A stretch of DNA of 8,399 bases from Clostridiales bacterium UBA6330 (GTDB lineage: Bacteria; Bacillota; Clostridia; Oscillospirales; CAG-272): positions 1 through 8,399 of the forward strand of contig DJSQ01000130.1 of the NCBI GenBank assembly GCA_002438075.1, written 5' to 3'. The position numbers and the translations under genes were made by a program. This document shows positions 5,309 through 8,399 of this stretch, in pieces. Positions within the stretch are counted from its first letter, which is position 1; each line of letters starts with the position of its first letter. Under the pieces are notes generated by a model. It saw only the letters and a list, made by a program, of their open reading frames with translations. It was not told where the DNA came from and searched no databases.

Positions 5309-6835
5309 ATGAATGAGAAAAACGAACGAACAGCCGAGGCTCCGGTGCTTCTCCGCATGGAGAATATCGAAAAAAACTTTCCCGGGGTCAAGGCTCTGGA
5401 CGGAGTCAATCTGACCGTGAAAGCGGGCACGGTTCATGCGCTGATGGGCGAAAACGGCGCGGGCAAATCCACGCTGATGAAATGTCTGTTCGGCGTTTAC
5501 GCCAAGGACGGCGGTCACATCTATCTGGACGGCAAGGAGGTCAGCTTCAAAAACGCGAAGGAGGCGCTGGAAAACGGCGTTGCCATGGTGCATCAGGAGC
5601 TGAACCAGGCGCTCAAGCGCAACGTGATGGACAATATGTGGCTCGGGCGCTTCCCCACCGTGGCGCGCGGACTGCCCTTTACAAGCGAAAAAAAGATGTA
5701 TCAGGCGACCAAGGAGCTGTTCGACCGTCTCGGCGTGAACGCGGACCCGCGGACCGTGATGAGCAAGATGTCGGTCTCCCAGCGCCAGATGGTGGAAATT
5801 GCGAAGGCGGTTTCCTACAACGCAAAGGTGATTGTATTCGACGAGCCGACCTCCTCTCTGACCGAGGACGAGGTGGCGCACCTGTTCCGCATCATCAATA
5901 TGCTGCGCGACGAGGGCTGTGCAATCATCTATATCTCGCACAAAATGAAGGAAATTCTGGAAATTTCGGACGAGGTAACGGTCATGCGCGACGGCAAATG
6001 GATTGCCACGCGTGACGCGAAGGGGCTGACGACCGACGAAATCATCAAGCTGATGGTCGGGCGTGAGCTGACCAACATCTATCCCCCGAAAGCCAACCGA
6101 ACGGGCGATGTGCTCCTGAACGTGGAGCATCTGAGCGCGATGTACAACAAGCTGAACGATGTTTCATTCCAAGCTCGGCGTGGCGAAATCATCGGTGTGG
6201 CGGGGCTGGACGGCTCGGGCAGAACCGAATTACTGGAAACGCTTTACGGGACCGCAACGCGGCGCGCGGGAACCATTACGCTGGACGGACGGGTCGTGCG
6301 GAACCGCTCGGCGCGGGAATCCATCCGCAACGGGTTTGCGCTTCTGACTGAGGAGCGGCGCGCAACGGGTATTTTCGGGATTCTGAACATCCGCGAAAAC
6401 GCCACGATTTCCAGTCTGGACCGTGACCGTGTGGGTCCGTTCCTGAGCGAAAAGAAGCGGAGAGAGAGCACCGAGCAGGTGATTCGGTCGATGCACGTCA
6501 AGACCCCGAATCAGGAAACGAAAATCCGCTCGCTTTCGGGCGGAAACCAGCAGAAGGTGATTCTCGGGCGCTGGCTTCTGACCGACCCGACCGTGCTTCT
6601 GCTCGACGAGCCGACGCGCGGCATTGACGTGGGTGCCAAATACGAAATTTACCAGCTGATCATCGACCTTGCCGCAAAGGGCAAGACCGTGATTATGGTT
6701 TCAAGTGAAATGCCCGAGCTGCTCGGCGTTTGCGACAGGATTCTTGTCATGTCCGGCGGGCAACTGGCGGGCGAGGTCAACGCAGAAACGGCTACGCAGG
6801 AAGAAATCATGGCGCTTGCCGCAAAATTTGCATAA
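5309..6835 (+). CDS. mglA: Galactose/methyl-galactoside importer ATPase MglA
   Basis: Cytosolic ATPase of the Mgl importer, 508 residues with two ABC domains, the usual length and plan for MglA/RbsA-type sugar ATPases. Domain 1: Walker A GENGAGKST (47-55), Q-loop Gln96, degenerate signature SVSQRQ (155-160), Walker B VIVFDEP (174-180), H-loop His211. Domain 2: Walker A-like GLDGSGRTE (299-307) with Arg305 in place of the lysine, canonical signature LSGGNQQ (409-415), Walker B VLLLDEP (429-435), and SSEMPE (465-470) where the switch histidine is replaced. This asymmetry is normal in the family: one composite ATP site pairs the intact Walker A with the intact signature. ATG 5309 follows GGAAGG at 5292-5297, a slightly distant ribosome binding site. 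mglC begins 15 bases after the stop. Confidence 0.95.
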   Translation: MNEKNERTAEAPVLLRMENIEKNFPGVKALDGVNLTVKAGTVHALMGENGAGKSTLMKCLFGVYAKDGGHIYLDGKEVSFKNAKEALENGVAMVHQELNQALKRNVMDNMWLGRFPTVARGLPFTSEKKMYQATKELFDRLGVNADPRTVMSKMSVSQRQMVEIAKAVSYNAKVIVFDEPTSSLTEDEVAHLFRIINMLRDEGCAIIYISHKMKEILEISDEVTVMRDGKWIATRDAKGLTTDEIIKLMVGRELTNIYPPKANRTGDVLLNVEHLSAMYNKLNDVSFQARRGEIIGVAGLDGSGRTELLETLYGTATRRAGTITLDGRVVRNRSARESIRNGFALLTEERRATGIFGILNIRENATISSLDRDRVGPFLSEKKRRESTEQVIRSMHVKTPNQETKIRSLSGGNQQKVILGRWLLTDPTVLLLDEPTRGIDVGAKYEIYQLIIDLAAKGKTVIMVSSEMPELLGVCDRILVMSGGQLAGEVNAETATQEEIMALAAKFA

Positions 6836-6850
6836 CGGAGGAAACGGAAT

Positions 6851-7936
6851 ATGCCAACCGAAACCATCAAACGAAAAAACCGCCTGACATTGTGGTTTGA
6901 AAAATTCCGCGCGCAGTCTGCGGCGGACAAGCGCAGGACCGTGACAGACCTGCTGTTCAACAACGCCATGTATATCATCATTTTCATTGCCATCGTCTAT
7001 GTTGCAATCCGCGTACCGGCGTTTCTGTCCATATCGTCCATTGTCAACATTATTTCCCTGACCGCCGCGAAGCTGCCGATTGCGCTCGGCATCGGCGGAG
7101 CGATTGTGCTGACGGGAACCGATATTTCCGCGGGACGTGCGGTGGGTCTGACCGCCTGCATTGCCGCCTCGCTGTTGCAGATGACAACCTACTCGGGCAA
7201 GCTCTTCCCGAACCTCGGGGTCATGCCCCTGCCCGTTGTGCTTCTGATTGTGATTGCCGCAGGTGCGCTGATTGGCTTGGTCAACGGCTTCTTTGTGGCA
7301 AAGTTCAAGCTCCACCCCTTTATCGTGACCCTTTCGACCCAGCTGATTCTGTTCGGTCTGGTGCTGATGTACCTGATGATCGGCGGCAACAACGGGCAGA
7401 CGCTTTCGGGTCTGGCCCCCTCCTACACGAGCTTCGTGCGCGGCACGCTGTTCACCATCGGCGGCGTTGCAGTCCCCCGCTACGTGCTGTATGCGGTGCT
7501 TCTGACCGCGCTGATGTGGGTCATCTGGAACAAGACCAAGTTCGGCAAGAATATGTTCGCGGTCGGCTCCAACGAGGAAGCGGCGAACGTTTCGGGCGTG
7601 AATGTATTCTGGACCATCGTTCTGGTATTCGTGCTCGCGGGTGCGATGTACGGCATCACGGGCTTCATTGAAGGCGCGCGGATTGCTTCGATTTCCGCAA
7701 ACACGGGTCTGAACTACGAATCCGATGCAATTGCGGCTTGCGTGATTGGCGGTGTCTCCTTTGTCGGCGGCACGGGCAAAATCAGCGGCATTGTGGTTGG
7801 TGTATTCCTGCTCCAGATTATTTTCGTCGGGTTGAATTTCCTCTCCGTTGACCAGAATATGCTTTACGTCATCAAGGGTCTGATCATTCTCTTTGCCTGC
7901 GCGATTGATATGCGGAAGTATCTGGCGAAGAAATAA
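6851..7936 (+). CDS. mglC: Galactose/methyl-galactoside importer permease MglC
   Basis: Membrane channel subunit of the Mgl importer, 361 residues, of the branched-chain/ribose-type permease family (BPD_transp_2). It aligns with E. coli MglC over nearly all its length: GTDISAGRAVGL (89-100), the cytosolic coupling loop WNKTKFGKNMFAVGSNEEAA (226-245) followed by NVSGVNV, and DAIAACVIGGVSFVGGTGK (292-310). About ten hydrophobic segments are seen, including roughly 40-58, 74-88, 97-113, 127-149, 157-176, 210-226, 254-272, 312-331 and 338-352. The N-terminus is about 25 residues longer and basic compared with E. coli. ATG 6851 follows GGAGG (6837-6841) at 9-base spacing, 15 bases after mglA, so it is clearly in the operon. 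Confidence 0.95.
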   Translation: MPTETIKRKNRLTLWFEKFRAQSAADKRRTVTDLLFNNAMYIIIFIAIVYVAIRVPAFLSISSIVNIISLTAAKLPIALGIGGAIVLTGTDISAGRAVGLTACIAASLLQMTTYSGKLFPNLGVMPLPVVLLIVIAAGALIGLVNGFFVAKFKLHPFIVTLSTQLILFGLVLMYLMIGGNNGQTLSGLAPSYTSFVRGTLFTIGGVAVPRYVLYAVLLTALMWVIWNKTKFGKNMFAVGSNEEAANVSGVNVFWTIVLVFVLAGAMYGITGFIEGARIASISANTGLNYESDAIAACVIGGVSFVGGTGKISGIVVGVFLLQIIFVGLNFLSVDQNMLYVIKGLIILFACAIDMRKYLAKK

Positions 7937-7977
7937 GAAATTCCGAGCTTCTCTGCTCTTTTGAAAGGAGACCGACC

Positions 7978-8367
7978 GTGGAAACCAAAAAAAGAACGCA
8001 AAATCAAGAACAAGAACAAAATTTAATCCAAATTAAGCGCAAGGGCGGGCTATACGCGAAGGTCAAAATGTCCGTCAGAGGTGCAAACATTCTGGTTTTG
8101 GTGCTTGCAATCGTTCTGGTGGGGGCTTTGATATTTGTTGTGTCGCACAACGGGTTCACGGTCAGCTTTGAAACGAACGGCGGCTCCTCTGTTTCGAGTG
8201 TACGGGTTCTGCACGGGGAAACGGTTCCGCAGGAACAGGTTCCGACGCGCGAGGGCTACGTTTTCACGGGCTGGTATGCCGACCGCGCCTGCACTGTCCC
8301 GTGGGCGATGGACTCCGACGTGGTAACAGGCAGTCTGACCCTTTACGCGGGGTGGGCTAAGAAGTAG
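7978..8367 (+). CDS. Membrane-anchored InlB B-repeat protein
   Basis: A 129-residue protein with a basic, glutamine-rich N-terminus (1-35), one membrane helix at about 36-56, and one InlB-type B-repeat (Listeria-Bacteroides repeat, Flg_new family) at 61-126. The repeat shows its hallmarks: VSFETNGGSSV, VPTREGYVFTGWYAD and LTLYAGWAK. The positive residues before the helix predict the N-terminus in the cytosol and the repeat outside. Start is GTG 7978 with AAAGGAG at 7964-7970 and 7-base spacing. It begins 41 bases after mglC with no convincing terminator between them, so it is probably the fourth gene of the mgl operon. Family members usually carry several repeats in large surface proteins; a single repeat on a short anchor is unusual. 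The first 55 coding bases are A-rich, unlike the GC-rich neighbours. Role unknown. Confidence 0.8.
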   Translation: METKKRTQNQEQEQNLIQIKRKGGLYAKVKMSVRGANILVLVLAIVLVGALIFVVSHNGFTVSFETNGGSSVSSVRVLHGETVPQEQVPTREGYVFTGWYADRACTVPWAMDSDVVTGSLTLYAGWAKK

Positions 8368-8399
8368 CGGGAAAGACCGCGGGGAGGGAGAGAGACCCC

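Noticed and set aside
5267..6130. 287-aa open frame on the minus strand opposite mglA
   Set aside because: Histidine/arginine-rich shadow of mglA without gene features; mglA contains all ABC motifs in frame.
7945..7962. GAGC-ttctct-GCTC hairpin followed by TTTT between mglC and the InlB-repeat gene
   Set aside because: A stem of only 4 bp is too weak to call a terminator; at most slight attenuation.

Overview
The window looks like chromosomal DNA from a fairly high-GC Gram-positive anaerobe of the Clostridia/Firmicutes type. The evidence is strong AGGAGG-type ribosome binding sites, a lipoprotein-type solute-binding protein, an InlB-type (Listeria-Bacteroides) B-repeat protein, and bulky palindromic repeats between genes. 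No marker gene fixes the species, so this placement is inference.

Layout. Positions 1-608 hold no convincing gene; they hold two long related palindromes and a compact multi-hairpin element. On the minus strand, pyruvate kinase (pyk, 2404-983) is followed after about 20 bases by a small SCP2-fold protein (962-609), probably as one operon. The 181-base gap 2405-2585 separates pyk from a divergent plus-strand pair. It contains an extended -10 promoter for pyk, a plus-strand intrinsic terminator with no plus-strand gene upstream, and a near-consensus promoter for the pair. The pair is an HD-domain phosphohydrolase (2586-3194) and a four-helix membrane protein (3191-3829), joined by a GTGA stop/start overlap.

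Positions 3819-4041 hold an exceptional structure: a 31-bp perfect outer stem enclosing three hairpins, folding on paper into an almost fully paired four-way junction. After it comes a complete galactose/glucose ABC importer operon. It consists of mglB (binding lipoprotein), mglA (double ATPase) and mglC (permease), followed by a small membrane-anchored protein with one InlB-type B-repeat (7978-8367). A strong hairpin without a U-tract lies between mglB and mglA. The last 32 bases (8368-8399) are purine-rich with no feature I can support, so the end of this operon is not seen.

How the parts fit: MglB captures sugar outside the cell, MglC and MglA bring it in, and pyruvate kinase catalyses the last ATP-forming step of glycolysis on the opposite strand. 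The most unusual content is the palindromic elements. Two of them share an outer-stem-plus-three-hairpins plan, and each has its outer stem running over the stop codon of the adjacent gene.
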